Positions 1-8,343 of a stretch of DNA of 64,000 nucleotides are shown here, in pieces. Made by a program: the position numbers and the translations under genes. Position 1 is the stretch's first letter. Each line of letters starts with the position of its first letter. The notes under the pieces were generated by a model. The model ran no database searches. It had not been told where the DNA came from and saw only the letters and a list, made by a program, of their open reading frames with translations. Source of the stretch: DASRDB01 sp035652815 (GTDB taxonomy: Bacteria; Chloroflexota; Ktedonobacteria; Ktedonobacterales; Ktedonobacteraceae); NCBI GenBank assembly GCA_035652815.1, contig DASRDB010000008.1, positions 62,001 through 126,000 on the forward strand, given 5' to 3'.

Positions 1-964
1 TCGGGTGAACAAGCTGGGTATGCGCTTGCTGTCCTACTGGCGGTGGTGTCACAGGCTGAGCTGGAGCAATTACTGGCGCGGACTGAGGGGCCTGGGCCGC
101 CAGTTCGGTACGTTCAAGCGGCAAGGGGACTGGAGTAATTCTCTTCCCGTTCTGGGCTGCCTGTTGCAGAGCTGTGGCGAAGTCCTCTATGTTTGGGAAA
201 CGCTGCTTGGGGTCTTTTTGCAGCGCCGTCATCACAACTTGCTCGACGGCGGGTGAGATATTCGGGTTTTTCTCACGCAGGGGCGGGGGCGGCGTGAAAA
301 GGTGTTTGGCTGCCAGTTCCGTAAAGTTGCCGGTGAAAGGACGCTGGCCGCTCAGCCACTCATAAACCACTATGCCCAGCGAATATTGATCGCTGGCTGG
401 GCGAGGATGCGCCTGAATCTGCTCAGGAGCCATATAGGAAATGGTGCCCACCGTCTCCTGCGTAAGCTGCGTGCGCGTGCTTTGCACAACAATCGCAATG
501 CCGAAATCGGTCAGCAAAATCTCGTTGTTGCGCCCCAGCAGCATATTTTCGGGCTTCACATCGCGGTGAATAACCCGCTGATTGTGCGCGTATTGCAACG
601 CGCTCGCGGTCTGCTTTACATAATCGATGACGGTTGGCAGTGGCAATATTTCGCCGCTTCTATGGTGCTGGCGCATGGTGCCGTTTGGCGCGTAGTCCAT
701 CACCAGAAAAGGAGCCTTCCCCTGTTCTTCAACACCAAAATCGAGCAGGCGCACAATATGCGGATGGATGAGCTTTACAAGTGTGCGCGCTTCCAGCCGG
801 AAGCTTTCTTCCTCGTCCTTCGCCAGATTGGCGTGTAACAATTTTATGGCGGCAAAACTATCGAGATAGATATGCTTGCCAAGATACACTTCCGCGAAAC
901 CGCCATAACCAAGAAGCTTCACTAATTTATAATTGCCGATCTGCTGGCCCGTTCGATCATTCAT
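1..964 (-). CDS. Ser/Thr protein kinase, PknB-type (3' end outside window)
   Basis: Reading the minus strand from ATG at 964 gives an open frame that runs off the window edge, so the C-terminus is missing. It begins MNDRTGQQIGNYKLVKLLGY and carries a glycine-rich loop (GYGGFAEVY), the AAIK lysine, the HRDVKPEN catalytic loop, DFG and an APE motif, so it should be catalytically active. AAGGAG lies about 8 nt before the ATG. The last visible residues are rich in Pro, Gln and Ala, like the linker that follows the kinase domain in bacterial Hanks-type kinases. Whether a membrane segment or sensor domain follows cannot be seen. Substrates are unknown; the signalling island at 7.6-14.7 kb on the same strand is a plausible but unproven partner. 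Confidence 0.93.
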   Translation of the reverse strand, partial: MNDRTGQQIGNYKLVKLLGYGGFAEVYLGKHIYLDSFAAIKLLHANLAKDEEESFRLEARTLVKLIHPHIVRLLDFGVEEQGKAPFLVMDYAPNGTMRQHHRSGEILPLPTVIDYVKQTASALQYAHNQRVIHRDVKPENMLLGRNNEILLTDFGIAIVVQSTRTQLTQETVGTISYMAPEQIQAHPRPASDQYSLGIVVYEWLSGQRPFTGNFTELAAKHLFTPPPPLREKNPNISPAVEQVVMTALQKDPKQRFPNIEDFATALQQAAQNGKRITPVPLPLERTELAAQAPQSAPVIAPAQPVTPPPVGQQAHTQLVHP

Positions 965-1120
965 GGCAGGACTCCTTAAACGCGCAGAACAGGAGAAATA
1001 ATGCTGTTCATCTGGAAAATGTTGTTAAACGAAGTATAAACGGATGAAAAGGTGTACACAAGTGCTTTTTTCACAAAAAAGATTTGCAATTGCTCTCATC
1101 CCCTGGCGATTACTCATACG

Positions 1121-1199
1121 TGACAAGAGATTCTTCGCTGCGCTCAGAATGACAATCTTCACGCATGTCATTCTGAGCGCAGCGAAGAATCTCTTGTCA
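1121..1199. repeat. Family A inverted repeat, perfect 34-bp arms
   Basis: Two perfectly complementary 34-bp arms (1121-1154 and 1166-1199) flank an 11-nt loop. Each arm holds the family A core TCGCTGCGCTC or its complement, here framed by TTCT/AGAA instead of the commoner ATCCT/AGGAT. The element fills most of the 354-bp gap between the divergent kinase and ArsR-type genes. Short ORFs on both strands here come from the palindrome and are not genes. Nothing else was recognised in the gap apart from the ribosome-binding sites of the two genes. Confidence 0.9.
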
Positions 1200-1318
1200 G
1201 CCCTTGACAAACGAAGAATATCCGGTTATATTCGTACCATACGGAAAATTTCGTACAAGTTCATTTCTATCGAACAGGCGAGCGAGTCTTTTGCATGGCA
1301 GGTTAATAGGAGTAGAAA

Positions 1319-2398
1319 ATGGCGAATCAGGAAGTGCATTCAAGGAGACAACCTTTACAGGTCGAGATCGAGGCCAACCTGGCGTATGAGTTCTTGATGT
1401 CCATCTGTGCCTTTAGCGATGTCGAGAGCTACGCGACCTACGAGGTAGGAAAAGCCTGGTTCGAGGCCGCCCGGGCAAAAGCTTCTTCCGATTTGATCGA
1501 TACCATTCAGCAATTCAGCTTTCACAGTACCGAGGTCTGGGAGCATATGCTCGCCATCGTCTTTGATTGCCCGCCGCCTCGCAATGTGCCAACCTTGCTC
1601 GCCTTTCTCGAACAGCTAGACCCATTAGAACTGCGCCTGCACCAGCTTGGCTACTATGATCGCCAGCATCGCCGCGCCACTCCCCCCGACATTATCTATC
1701 ACGCCGCTCAGGGAGACAGCGAGGCGCAGAAGACGCTGATAAAAACCTCGTTTCCCAACGACGCCAACTGGCAGCGCACGCTGCGCTGGTTGCTCTCGCT
1801 CGATATGGTTGCCACCAAAAACGTGCTGCTGGATATACTCTCGCGCTGGTATCACGAGGTATTTCAAGAGCAAGAGGCCGCTATCCTGCCCATCCTGGAG
1901 CGCGACGTCGAGGCCAAACGCGCTCTGGCAGCCACCGTTTCACCCGAGCAACTGATTGAGCTTGCTACAGGCCTGGAATATATCCCCGGACCCGGAATCG
2001 AGCGCATTGTGCTGATCCCATCCTATATCCTGCGCCCCTGGAACGCGGACGCTGAACGCGGCAACACCATGATCTTCTGCTATCCCGTCGCCGAGGAGAG
2101 CATCATAGCAGATCCCGACGCGCCCCCAACAAGGCTGGTCAATCTGACGAAGGCCCTAGCCGACGAACGCCGCCTGCGCATCCTCAAAAAACTGTCTACC
2201 GACAGCTACACCTTGCAGGAACTCGCCGAAGAGTTCAACGTAGCCAAAACCACCATGCATCACCATCTCATAACCTTGCGTTCAGCAGGTCTTATACGGA
2301 TGCGAACCACCGATAAACGCTACAGTCTGCGTCCAGACATGATTGAAAGCGCGGGCGAACTCTTAGAACGTTACCTTTTTGGAACGAGAAGGAAATGA
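1319..2398 (+). CDS. ArsR-type winged-helix transcriptional regulator with large N-terminal domain
   Basis: This 359-residue protein has an ArsR-like winged helix at its C-terminus, about residues 275-355. That part includes LTKALADERRLRILKKL, then a recognition-helix region (ELAEEFNVAKTTMHHHL) and a wing. The roughly 270-residue N-terminal part is helical-looking and not confidently recognised. It resembles the extended ArsR-like regulators of Gram-positive bacteria and Chloroflexota, where the N-terminus may bind a ligand. GGAG lies 6 nt before the ATG. The stop codon overlaps the start of the MFS gene (ATGA), so the two are co-translated and this protein probably controls the transporter. 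The inducer is unknown. Confidence 0.85.
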   Translation: MANQEVHSRRQPLQVEIEANLAYEFLMSICAFSDVESYATYEVGKAWFEAARAKASSDLIDTIQQFSFHSTEVWEHMLAIVFDCPPPRNVPTLLAFLEQLDPLELRLHQLGYYDRQHRRATPPDIIYHAAQGDSEAQKTLIKTSFPNDANWQRTLRWLLSLDMVATKNVLLDILSRWYHEVFQEQEAAILPILERDVEAKRALAATVSPEQLIELATGLEYIPGPGIERIVLIPSYILRPWNADAERGNTMIFCYPVAEESIIADPDAPPTRLVNLTKALADERRLRILKKLSTDSYTLQELAEEFNVAKTTMHHHLITLRSAGLIRMRTTDKRYSLRPDMIESAGELLERYLFGTRRK

Positions 2399-3633
2399 AC
2401 ATGTCTGTAGATCAAGTTGCTCGTCGTTCCCCTTTACGGCGTCCTGTTTTTGCGCGCCTGTGGCTTGGCCTCATGCTTTCTCGCCTGGGCGATGCTTTTA
2501 CAGTGATTGCGCTGTTGTGGTTTGTGCTGCAACTAACAAGTTCGGGTGTCGCTATCGGGCTGGTTGTCCTGTGCTTTCAGTTGCCGACCGTTCTCTCCAG
2601 TCCCATGCTGGGAAAACTGCTCGATAGATATTCACCTCGCGCCATCATGGCGCTTGATAACGCGGGTCGTTGTGTTCTTATAGCTATGATGCCAATCTTG
2701 TATTGGTCAGGTTTGTTACAACTCTGGATGGTCTACGCCCTGACCTTGCTCGCGGGTGTACTTTCTCCTGCCACCGAGGTAGGAATGCGCGTCGTCGTAC
2801 CGCGACTGGTCAAGGATGAGGAGCTTGAGCGGGCTAATGCCATGCTGGCGGTCAGTTGGGATTTCGCGACATTGGTTGGGCCTGCTATAGCAGGTGTGCT
2901 AATCGGTCTTATTGGCGCGCCAAATGTGCTGTTGTTTGATGCCGCCAGCTTTTTGTTGATGTGCGTCATGGTTCTCTCCGTGTCGAATGTGCGGAGCGAG
3001 GAGATAAACGAGCGGGAAAGGCCTGGAAGCTGGTTTGGCTTCGGCACGATTGCGCGTATGAGAGTAGTGCTGGTGCTTTCGCTGCTCACCCTGCTCTTTC
3101 TGTTTGTGCAGGGCATGACCGAAGTTGCCATACCTGTGTACAGCCAGAAAACATTGCTGGCAGGGGCGACCGGCTATGGACTGCTCATGTCGTCCTTTGG
3201 CCTGGGTTCGCTGCTCTCGTTGGCTCTGCTCAGCCAGTTCTGGACGCGCAGCCAGCATCCAGGAAGGGCTATGGCGGCAATCCTTCTTTTAAGTGGAGCA
3301 TTGCTTGTGCCATTGCTTTTTGTCCATGCTTTGCCAGTAGCGATGCTGGTGATGGGACTGGCTGGATGCGCCGCCGCTCCCTACTACATCGCCGAGCAAT
3401 CTGTCACTCAACGGCTGGTGCCTGCGCGATTGCGCGGCGAGGTTTTCGGAGCGCGTGGCGCGGTCAACGTGGCAGGCTACCCGCTCGGCGGCGCAATCGG
3501 CGGCTTGTTGATGGGTTTCCTCACGCCCCCGCTCGTAATTGGTAGTGCGGCCTTGTTATGTATGACGATGGGAGTTGCCTGTCTGGCTATTCCTCGCATT
3601 CGCACCTTGAGTAAGACCGATGGAAAGTTGTAG
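2395..3633 (+). CDS. MFS transporter, probable drug-type exporter
   Basis: This 412-residue, very hydrophobic protein has about 12 predicted membrane segments and the major facilitator layout. The N-terminus (RPVFARLWLGLMLSRLGDAF) matches MFS_3/enterobactin-exporter-like permeases. A loop after the second helix (GKLLDRYSPRAIMALDN) corresponds to the family's motif A. The start overlaps the upstream regulator's stop by 4 bp; a second in-frame ATG two codons later is an alternative. Coupling to an ArsR-type regulator suggests an inducible efflux pump, but the substrate cannot be told from sequence. It ends one base before the convergent PfkB gene's stop codon. Confidence 0.9.
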   Translation: MNMSVDQVARRSPLRRPVFARLWLGLMLSRLGDAFTVIALLWFVLQLTSSGVAIGLVVLCFQLPTVLSSPMLGKLLDRYSPRAIMALDNAGRCVLIAMMPILYWSGLLQLWMVYALTLLAGVLSPATEVGMRVVVPRLVKDEELERANAMLAVSWDFATLVGPAIAGVLIGLIGAPNVLLFDAASFLLMCVMVLSVSNVRSEEINERERPGSWFGFGTIARMRVVLVLSLLTLLFLFVQGMTEVAIPVYSQKTLLAGATGYGLLMSSFGLGSLLSLALLSQFWTRSQHPGRAMAAILLLSGALLVPLLFVHALPVAMLVMGLAGCAAAPYYIAEQSVTQRLVPARLRGEVFGARGAVNVAGYPLGGAIGGLLMGFLTPPLVIGSAALLCMTMGVACLAIPRIRTLSKTDGKL

Positions 3634-4545
3634 CTAGGCCGGTTCGCGCGCCTCCATGCGCTGTCGTACTGCTTCCAGGTCGGGAATGCCGGAGATGCCG
3701 ACGTGTTCAATCGAAAGCGAGGCGACACAGTTGGCGAAATCTACGGCGGCGCGTGGGTCTCCATGGCGGTGCAGGTGGATCAGAAAGGCAGCGGCGAAGA
3801 CATCGCCCGCGCCTGTAGGGTCAACTTCGTGGGCGGGATAAGCCGGGAAGCGCTCGGTCTGTCCTTGTCTGAAAAGGGTCGCGCCATGCCGACCATCGGT
3901 GGCGACAAGTAAGGGAACTTGCATGCTCCAGCGGGCCAGGATAGCATCTGCTTCAACGCGATTGCCATCGGCAAAAGGCAGCAGGTCGTCATGGCTCAGG
4001 ATGAGCACATCGAGCAGGGGTAAAATTTCCGGGGCGGCAGTCCAGGGTGTGGGCCAGACGCGCCCATCTTCATCCCAGCGCCGCAGCCAGCCCTGCGGCG
4101 TGGCGGCAACTATTCTGCCCTGGCGGCGCGGAAACAGAGCGACCACCTCATTAGGAAGTTCCTGATCCAGCGGCCCGAGCAGGACAACCGGCGCATCCAG
4201 CCAGTCAGCAGGAAGCGTCGCCTCCTGCAAGAGTTCCGCTCTGGCTTTTAAGTATTGGGTGCGAAAACCCTCGTGGTAGATGTTGACGAAGGTAGTGGTT
4301 TCGGGAGAGGTATGTGCCGCGATACCAATCGAAGGTAGATGTGAGGGAAGCGCCTCAATCAGCTCTGCATCGGCGCAGGTCACAATGGCGGACGCCAATC
4401 CTAAATGATAGGCCGTCAGGGCAGCAAAAGTCACTGTGCCGCCCAGCGAGTACGAGCCATCAGGATGAAGGTCGCGTGTCACATGCCCGATAGTAAGAAA
4501 GTCCGGCGTTCCGCCGTTAGACGATGGTTGAAGCAGAGGCGACAT
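3634..4545 (-). CDS. PfkB-family carbohydrate/nucleoside kinase
   Basis: This 303-residue ribokinase-fold protein has the PfkB signature 2 near its C-terminus (DPTGAGDVFAAAFL), which contains the catalytic Asp and the anion hole. The N-terminal glycine pair motif is also present (SLGGTVTFAA). Length fits the family. GGAGGG lies just before the ATG. It converges tail to tail with the MFS gene with no spacer, so there is no room for a separate terminator. The substrate is not determined by these motifs: sugars, nucleosides and cofactors are all possible, and related genes are often annotated only as PfkB kinases. Confidence 0.9.
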   Translation of the reverse strand: MSPLLQPSSNGGTPDFLTIGHVTRDLHPDGSYSLGGTVTFAALTAYHLGLASAIVTCADAELIEALPSHLPSIGIAAHTSPETTTFVNIYHEGFRTQYLKARAELLQEATLPADWLDAPVVLLGPLDQELPNEVVALFPRRQGRIVAATPQGWLRRWDEDGRVWPTPWTAAPEILPLLDVLILSHDDLLPFADGNRVEADAILARWSMQVPLLVATDGRHGATLFRQGQTERFPAYPAHEVDPTGAGDVFAAAFLIHLHRHGDPRAAVDFANCVASLSIEHVGISGIPDLEAVRQRMEAREPA

Positions 4546-4644
4546 AAACCCTCCCTATGCGCTATGCAAACACATCCGTTATATAAGTCAAAAAAGGCCC
4601 TTCGTAGTCGCTCCTATTATTGGATACCAGGGCGTTATTAAGTA

Positions 4645-4713
4645 CCAGGGCGACCGCAAGGGTCGCCCCTACCATCCCCGTGTTTGTAGGGGCGACCCTT
4701 GCGGTCGCCCTGG
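4645..4713. repeat. Family B hairpin, perfect 28-bp arms
   Basis: Arms 4645-4672 and 4686-4713 are perfect complements around a 13-nt loop. The right arm reads GTAGGGGCGACCCTTGCGG and continues. It lies between the 5' end of the PfkB gene and the 3' end of khpB. Related hairpins with a TGTAG-R-G-N-C ... CCCTTGCGG pattern occur at 17347-17415 and 47209-47287. The T-run needed for an intrinsic terminator is absent, so a role in transcript ending is only possible. Confidence 0.85.
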
Positions 4714-4739
4714 CTTCCACTTAAAAGCTATATAGATAT

Positions 4740-5684
4740 TTAACGTGCCGGGCGTTTCAATGAGATCACCACGCGCCGCGCGTCGCCTTCGCCGATGCTC
4801 TCGGTGCTGATGTCTTTGCTATCGGCCAGCGCGATATGTACGATGCGACGTTCGTGCGGCGGCATGGCCTCAAGGGCGATGGAGCGCCGGTAGTTGCGCA
4901 CCTGCTGAGCTACACGCAATGCCAGCGAGCGCAGATTCTCTTCGCGCCGTTCGCGATAGTTTTCGGCATCGATGATGATGCGCATGCGGTGCTTCGTGCG
5001 ATGGCCCACAATCAGGCCGACCAGCAATTGCAGGGCGGAGAGGGTTTCACCGCGCCGACCGATGAGCAGGCCAAGATTTTCGTTGATGCCCTGAATATTG
5101 AGCGTGAGCGGGTTGGTCGAGCGCACCTGCACATTGGCTCGAATATTCATGTACTGCAAAATATGCTGCAACACGTCTACCGTGATCTGAACATCATCCT
5201 CGCTCGGATTCTCAACCTCTATCAGTTCGTCCGAAGTTCCCTCTGACCCTTCTCCGGCGACCAGGTCGGGCTGAATAGCGGCGAGCATGGCTTCCGGCTC
5301 CAGGACGGGCACTTCAATGGCATCTTCCTCCGACTCTAATTCTTCCTCCTCGAATTCGCCATCCTCTTCTTCGTATTCGTCTTCCTCAAACTCTTCCTCC
5401 TCGAATTCGCCGTCCTCTTCTTCGTCGTAGGTCTCCTCTTCGCCTTCATCATCCGGGCCGAGCAGGGCGTCTGCCATCTCAGGCGTTATAATGGCTCCCA
5501 CACTGGCGGGAGCAGGACGAACGGTTAACCGCACGCGGGCGTCTTTGTTGCCGATGCCAAATGCTCCACGTGATGGTTCCTGCACGATGGTGACATCTAC
5601 TTCGTCGCGGCGTTTTTTCAAACGGGCCAGACCTTGCAAAATCGCATCATCAACACTTTTGCCACTAGCCTCAATGCTTTCCAC
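4740..5684 (-). CDS. khpB: KhpB/Jag RNA-binding protein (Jag-N, KH, R3H)
   Basis: This 314-residue protein has a Jag N-terminal domain (residues 1-55), a very acidic Glu/Asp spacer (about 77-122), a KH domain with GLLIGRRG at 205-212, and an R3H domain (about 255-312, with PPHERRIVHIAL). KhpB is a cytoplasmic RNA chaperone that typically partners KhpA and influences cell envelope synthesis. The start is GTG, supported by GGGAGG 9 nt upstream; no ATG fits the homology. The acidic spacer is encoded by a roughly 57-bp imperfect tandem repeat and is longer than usual. It is the last gene of the rpmH-rnpA-yidD-yidC-khpB operon, a conserved arrangement. Confidence 0.95.
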   Translation of the reverse strand: MESIEASGKSVDDAILQGLARLKKRRDEVDVTIVQEPSRGAFGIGNKDARVRLTVRPAPASVGAIITPEMADALLGPDDEGEEETYDEEEDGEFEEEEFEEDEYEEEDGEFEEEELESEEDAIEVPVLEPEAMLAAIQPDLVAGEGSEGTSDELIEVENPSEDDVQITVDVLQHILQYMNIRANVQVRSTNPLTLNIQGINENLGLLIGRRGETLSALQLLVGLIVGHRTKHRMRIIIDAENYRERREENLRSLALRVAQQVRNYRRSIALEAMPPHERRIVHIALADSKDISTESIGEGDARRVVISLKRPAR

Positions 5685-5724
5685 AGTGAATTGCCTCCCT
5701 CTATATCAACTCGTGGATATATTT

Positions 5725-6732
5725 TTAACTGCGCGTCGGGTTACGCCTGGGCGCGTTTCCCCTACGGCGTGCCGAGGCGCTGCCGCGACGGCGTGTCGCA
5801 GAACCACCATTATTTGTTTGCATATTGCTCGCTACCGGGCCACTTCCGTCGTCGTTGTCGTTGGCCTGCTTCAAAACACGTGTCTCTTTACTTGAATCTC
5901 CTGTGTAGGTCTTACCCGAATTTTTTTTTGCGCCATTACCGCCACTATTACCAGCAAAGGAAAAGTTGGGTTTGATAAACAGCGAACCCCAGCCGGTTAC
6001 GAAGTACTGCTGTACCATACTGAAGATCGAGGTGGTCGTCCAGTAGAGCGCCAGGCCAGCGGGGAACTGCAAGGCAAAGAAGAACGTAATGAACGGCATG
6101 ATAAACTGCATGATCTGCATCTGCTGGGACATGGCGTCTTTAGTTGCGCTGGCGTTACGCGGCTGCGACATACGCAGTTGGGCGAAGGTAGCCAGACCAG
6201 CCAGAACAGGCAGGATATGGGTTGGATCAGCAGCACCAAGCGAGAAGTGCCACGCCGGATTGATCCACGCGAACCAGCGAAGATCGGTGAGCGTTGCGAT
6301 ATTGGTATTCGCGGCAAGCTTGGGCAGGAACGGGTAGATGATGCTATTGATGCTCTGCACCGTACCGCCTCGAACAACAGCGCTCAGCGCGTAGAACAGT
6401 CCGTAGAGTACCGGTAACTGGATGAGCAGGGGAAGACAACCGGCGGCGGGGTTGATGCCGTATTCTTTGTAAATCGCCTGCGTTGCTTCCAATTGCGCGC
6501 GCTGATCTTTTGGATATTTCTTCTTTACCTCGGCGATCAACGGCTGAATCGCCTGCATAGCCTTGGTTGATTTCAGTTGCTTCAGAGTGAGCGGGAACAG
6601 GATCAGGCGAATAACCACTGTCAAAACAATGATTGACAGGGCGAAATCACCCAGCACGTAGTTGAGCAACATCAAGGCGTTGAATATTGGATAGGTAAAG
6701 ATAAGGTTAAAAAAGTAGCCTATCTGACCCAC
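5725..6732 (-). CDS. yidC: Membrane protein insertase YidC/Oxa1
   Basis: This 335-residue protein has the five-helix Oxa1 core and no large periplasmic domain, as in Gram-positive and Chloroflexota YidC. The conserved groove arginine sits in the first core helix (VVIRLILFPLT, about residue 42), followed by the cytoplasmic helical hairpin with YPKDQRAQLEATQ. The C-terminal tail is Gly/Ser/Asn-rich and ends in clusters of arginines (RRRGSASARRRG), suiting ribosome contact. The start is GTG with GGAGAG upstream. It inserts membrane proteins alone or with SecYEG and sits in its usual place between yidD and khpB. Confidence 0.96.
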   Translation of the reverse strand: MGQIGYFFNLIFTYPIFNALMLLNYVLGDFALSIIVLTVVIRLILFPLTLKQLKSTKAMQAIQPLIAEVKKKYPKDQRAQLEATQAIYKEYGINPAAGCLPLLIQLPVLYGLFYALSAVVRGGTVQSINSIIYPFLPKLAANTNIATLTDLRWFAWINPAWHFSLGAADPTHILPVLAGLATFAQLRMSQPRNASATKDAMSQQMQIMQFIMPFITFFFALQFPAGLALYWTTTSIFSMVQQYFVTGWGSLFIKPNFSFAGNSGGNGAKKNSGKTYTGDSSKETRVLKQANDNDDGSGPVASNMQTNNGGSATRRRGSASARRRGNAPRRNPTRS

Positions 6733-6758
6733 AAGTTATCTCTCCTGCCTTCTCTGAT

Positions 6759-6986
6759 CTAATCGCCCAGATGTTCGGGGACAGGATCGTAGAGATTGCC
6801 ATGATAAAAAGGATGGCAGCGCCCTATGCGTTTGAGGGTTAACCATCCGCCACGTATAAAGCCAAAACGCTGTATAGCCTCGTATCCGTACTGCGAACAC
6901 GAGGGCGTAAAACGACACGACGAAGGTAAAACCACCGACAGAGTGCGTTGATAAAGCCGGATCAGGAAAAGTGCAATGTATTTCAC
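6759..6986 (-). CDS. yidD: Membrane protein insertion efficiency factor YidD
   Basis: This 75-residue protein matches YidD throughout: an amphipathic N-terminus (KYIALFLIRLYQRTLS), the conserved CRFTPSCSQYGYEAI block, and a GGWLTLKRIGRCHPF region. YidD is a small membrane-associated protein thought to help YidC-dependent insertion. It begins 11 bp after the rnpA stop and ends about 26 bp before the yidC start, so it belongs to the same transcript. Normal length with all conserved cysteines present. Confidence 0.95.
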   Translation of the reverse strand: MKYIALFLIRLYQRTLSVVLPSSCRFTPSCSQYGYEAIQRFGFIRGGWLTLKRIGRCHPFYHGNLYDPVPEHLGD

Positions 6987-6997
6987 TGTCGATGCCT

Positions 6998-7339
6998 CTA
7001 CAGTAACTTTGCCCGATGTAACAATATCGATATATCTTGCTGTAGCGTGCGCAGATCCGCGCCAATAGCCGCATGTCTGGCACTGATAACAATATCGACG
7101 CCGGTAGGTAGTCCGGGCAGCGAAGCTCGAAGAGCCTCGCTGAGCAGACGTTTTACATAATTACGAACAACGGCATGTTTCGCGATGCGTTTGCTGACTA
7201 CGAAGCCAATCCGAAGTTGGCCCTCGTCGTTAGGACTCCACGCGACAATAAGCAACCGGGAAGAAACGCTTCGTCCCTGTTGCCTGACTCGCTGAAAATC
7301 TCTATTTTTTCGCAGCCGCAATGCGCGAGAAAGTGCCAC
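6998..7339 (-). CDS. rnpA: Ribonuclease P protein component
   Basis: The 113-residue product starts at GTG 7339 (MALSRALRLRKNRDFQRVR) and includes the RNR-type motif VVRNYVKRLLSEALR that contacts P RNA. RnpA assists tRNA 5' processing by RNase P. This GTG is chosen because it fits normal RnpA length and lies 2 nt after the rpmH stop, which allows translational coupling. The nearest purine-rich site (GGAG) is about 15 nt away. The same frame stays open upstream to an ATG at 7498, across the whole of rpmH, giving a 166-residue alternative. That resembles the nested rpmH/rnpA arrangement known from Thermus and is listed as a finding. Confidence 0.93.
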   Translation of the reverse strand: MALSRALRLRKNRDFQRVRQQGRSVSSRLLIVAWSPNDEGQLRIGFVVSKRIAKHAVVRNYVKRLLSEALRASLPGLPTGVDIVISARHAAIGADLRTLQQDISILLHRAKLL

Positions 7340-7341
7340 AA

Positions 7342-7476
7342 TTAAACAGTTAATCTCCAGCGCCCTTTGGCGCGGCGTGCTTTGAGAACGCGCCGACCGT
7401 TGCGGGTCGACATGCGCTTCATGAAGCCATGTTCGCGTTTGCGCGGTATGCGCTTGGGTTGCCAGGTACGTTTCAT
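7342..7476 (-). CDS. rpmH: 50S ribosomal protein L34
   Basis: A 44-codon gene with the classic L34 sequence: KRTWQPKRIPRKREHGFMKR, then a second block with TRNGRRVLKARRAKGR. It is rich in Arg and Lys and has the standard length. GGAGG lies about 13 nt upstream and a TAGGG closer in. It is the first gene of the operon, with a consensus promoter about 40 bp upstream. No dnaA gene or cluster of DnaA boxes lies beside it, so the common link of rpmH to the replication origin is not visible here. Confidence 0.97.
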   Translation of the reverse strand: MKRTWQPKRIPRKREHGFMKRMSTRNGRRVLKARRAKGRWRLTV

Positions 7477-7514
7477 GATACCCTACGCTCCTCCACATAA
7501 AAAATTTCTTGTTG

Positions 7515-7544
7515 ATTATAGCGGGTATTCCTATCCAATGTCAA
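7515..7544 (-). promoter_or_regulatory. Sigma-70 type promoter of the rpmH operon
   Basis: On the minus strand, a perfect -35 TTGACA (7539-7544) and a perfect -10 TATAAT (7515-7520) are separated by 18 bp. Transcription would start about 30 bp before the rpmH ATG. Two perfect hexamers suggest strong, largely constitutive expression of the ribosomal protein and insertase genes. Confidence 0.85.
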
Positions 7545-7588
7545 ATCTTTTCAGCAGGCTAGGAATATGACTATCTCATCTCCGATTC

Positions 7589-7652
7589 AAGAAATGATGG
7601 TTGGCCTTTGCGTGGGTGCGCGCACCCACGCAAAGGCCAACCATCATTTCTT
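7589..7652. repeat. Perfect 64-bp palindrome with no loop
   Basis: The two 32-bp halves (7589-7620 and 7621-7652) are exact reverse complements with no spacer; the centre reads GGGTGCG/CGCACCC. It abuts the stop codon of the FHA gene (7652-7654) and lies upstream of the rpmH promoter. Transcribed, it would form a very stable hairpin that could end FHA-gene transcripts, though no T-run follows. It does not share the cores of families A, B or C. Confidence 0.9.
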
Positions 7653-8308
7653 TAGGATTCCTTGAAGCGCAGCAGGACGCGGCCCAGTTTGATTTCGTCG
7701 TTGTCATGCAACGGCGTGGGGGTCTTCGGGGCGAGCTTCTGCCGGTTGAGGAACGTGAAGTTGGTGCTGTTCTCGTCCTCGATCATGTACTGGCCGTTCT
7801 CGACGAAGATGCGCGCATGCTGGCGCGAGACGCCACCCTCTTCACCGCCGTGAGGCGTCAGGTCGATCTCGGGGAAGATGTTGCTGACGGCATCCTCGCG
7901 ACCGATCAGGATGTTATCCTTGCCGCTCAGGTCAAACTCCTGGTTGTCCGCTTCCACAATCAGGCGGGCGGTCAGGGGCGCGGCGGTGGCGACCGGTGAT
8001 GGTGATGGCGCGGGCGCGGGCGCGGCGCTCACATCGGCGGGAGTCGTTACTGCTGCGGCTGCCGGAGCTGAAGCGGACGCGCCGCTGAGCATGCTGCCGC
8101 AGTTCGAGCAGAAAGCCTCACCTGCGGGGCTGACGGCTCCACAGTTGGGGCAGACCTGCGTGCCTGCGCTCTGCGCATCTGCAGGCTGGGGGCTTGCGTC
8201 AGCCGTTGCGGTAGCAGCAGGAGCCGCCGCTGCCAGTGGCTCGCCACACTCGTCGCAAAAGGCCGAACCGTCGGGGTTTTCGTGACCCAAAGAACAACGT
8301 ACTGTCAT
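7652..8308 (-). CDS. Double zinc-ribbon FHA-domain protein
   Basis: This 218-residue protein has a zinc-ribbon-like module at residues 5-21 (C5, H9, C18, C21), a second at 53-70 (CPNCG...CSNCG), a low-complexity Ala/Pro linker, and an FHA domain at about 113-215. The FHA domain keeps the phosphothreonine-reading residues: GR (136-137), SRQH (161-164) and the N/T region near 181-188. FHA domains bind phosphothreonine peptides, so this is probably a reader of the kinases and phosphatases just upstream. GGAGG precedes the ATG. It is the last gene of the five-gene signalling island on the minus strand. Confidence 0.93.
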   Translation of the reverse strand: MTVRCSLGHENPDGSAFCDECGEPLAAAAPAATATADASPQPADAQSAGTQVCPNCGAVSPAGEAFCSNCGSMLSGASASAPAAAAVTTPADVSAAPAPAPSPSPVATAAPLTARLIVEADNQEFDLSGKDNILIGREDAVSNIFPEIDLTPHGGEEGGVSRQHARIFVENGQYMIEDENSTNFTFLNRQKLAPKTPTPLHDNDEIKLGRVLLRFKES

Positions 8309-8343
8309 GATTGTCTATCCTCCATTTCACTGTTTGTCGCTGA

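Noticed and set aside
1025..1210. Short ORFs within the inverted repeat before the ArsR-type gene
   Set aside because: They are translations of the family A palindrome on both strands and lack ribosome sites; similar ORFs appear at every copy of the repeat.
7340..7700. Replication origin next to rpmH
   Set aside because: No dnaA or dnaN gene and no group of TTATCCACA boxes lies here.
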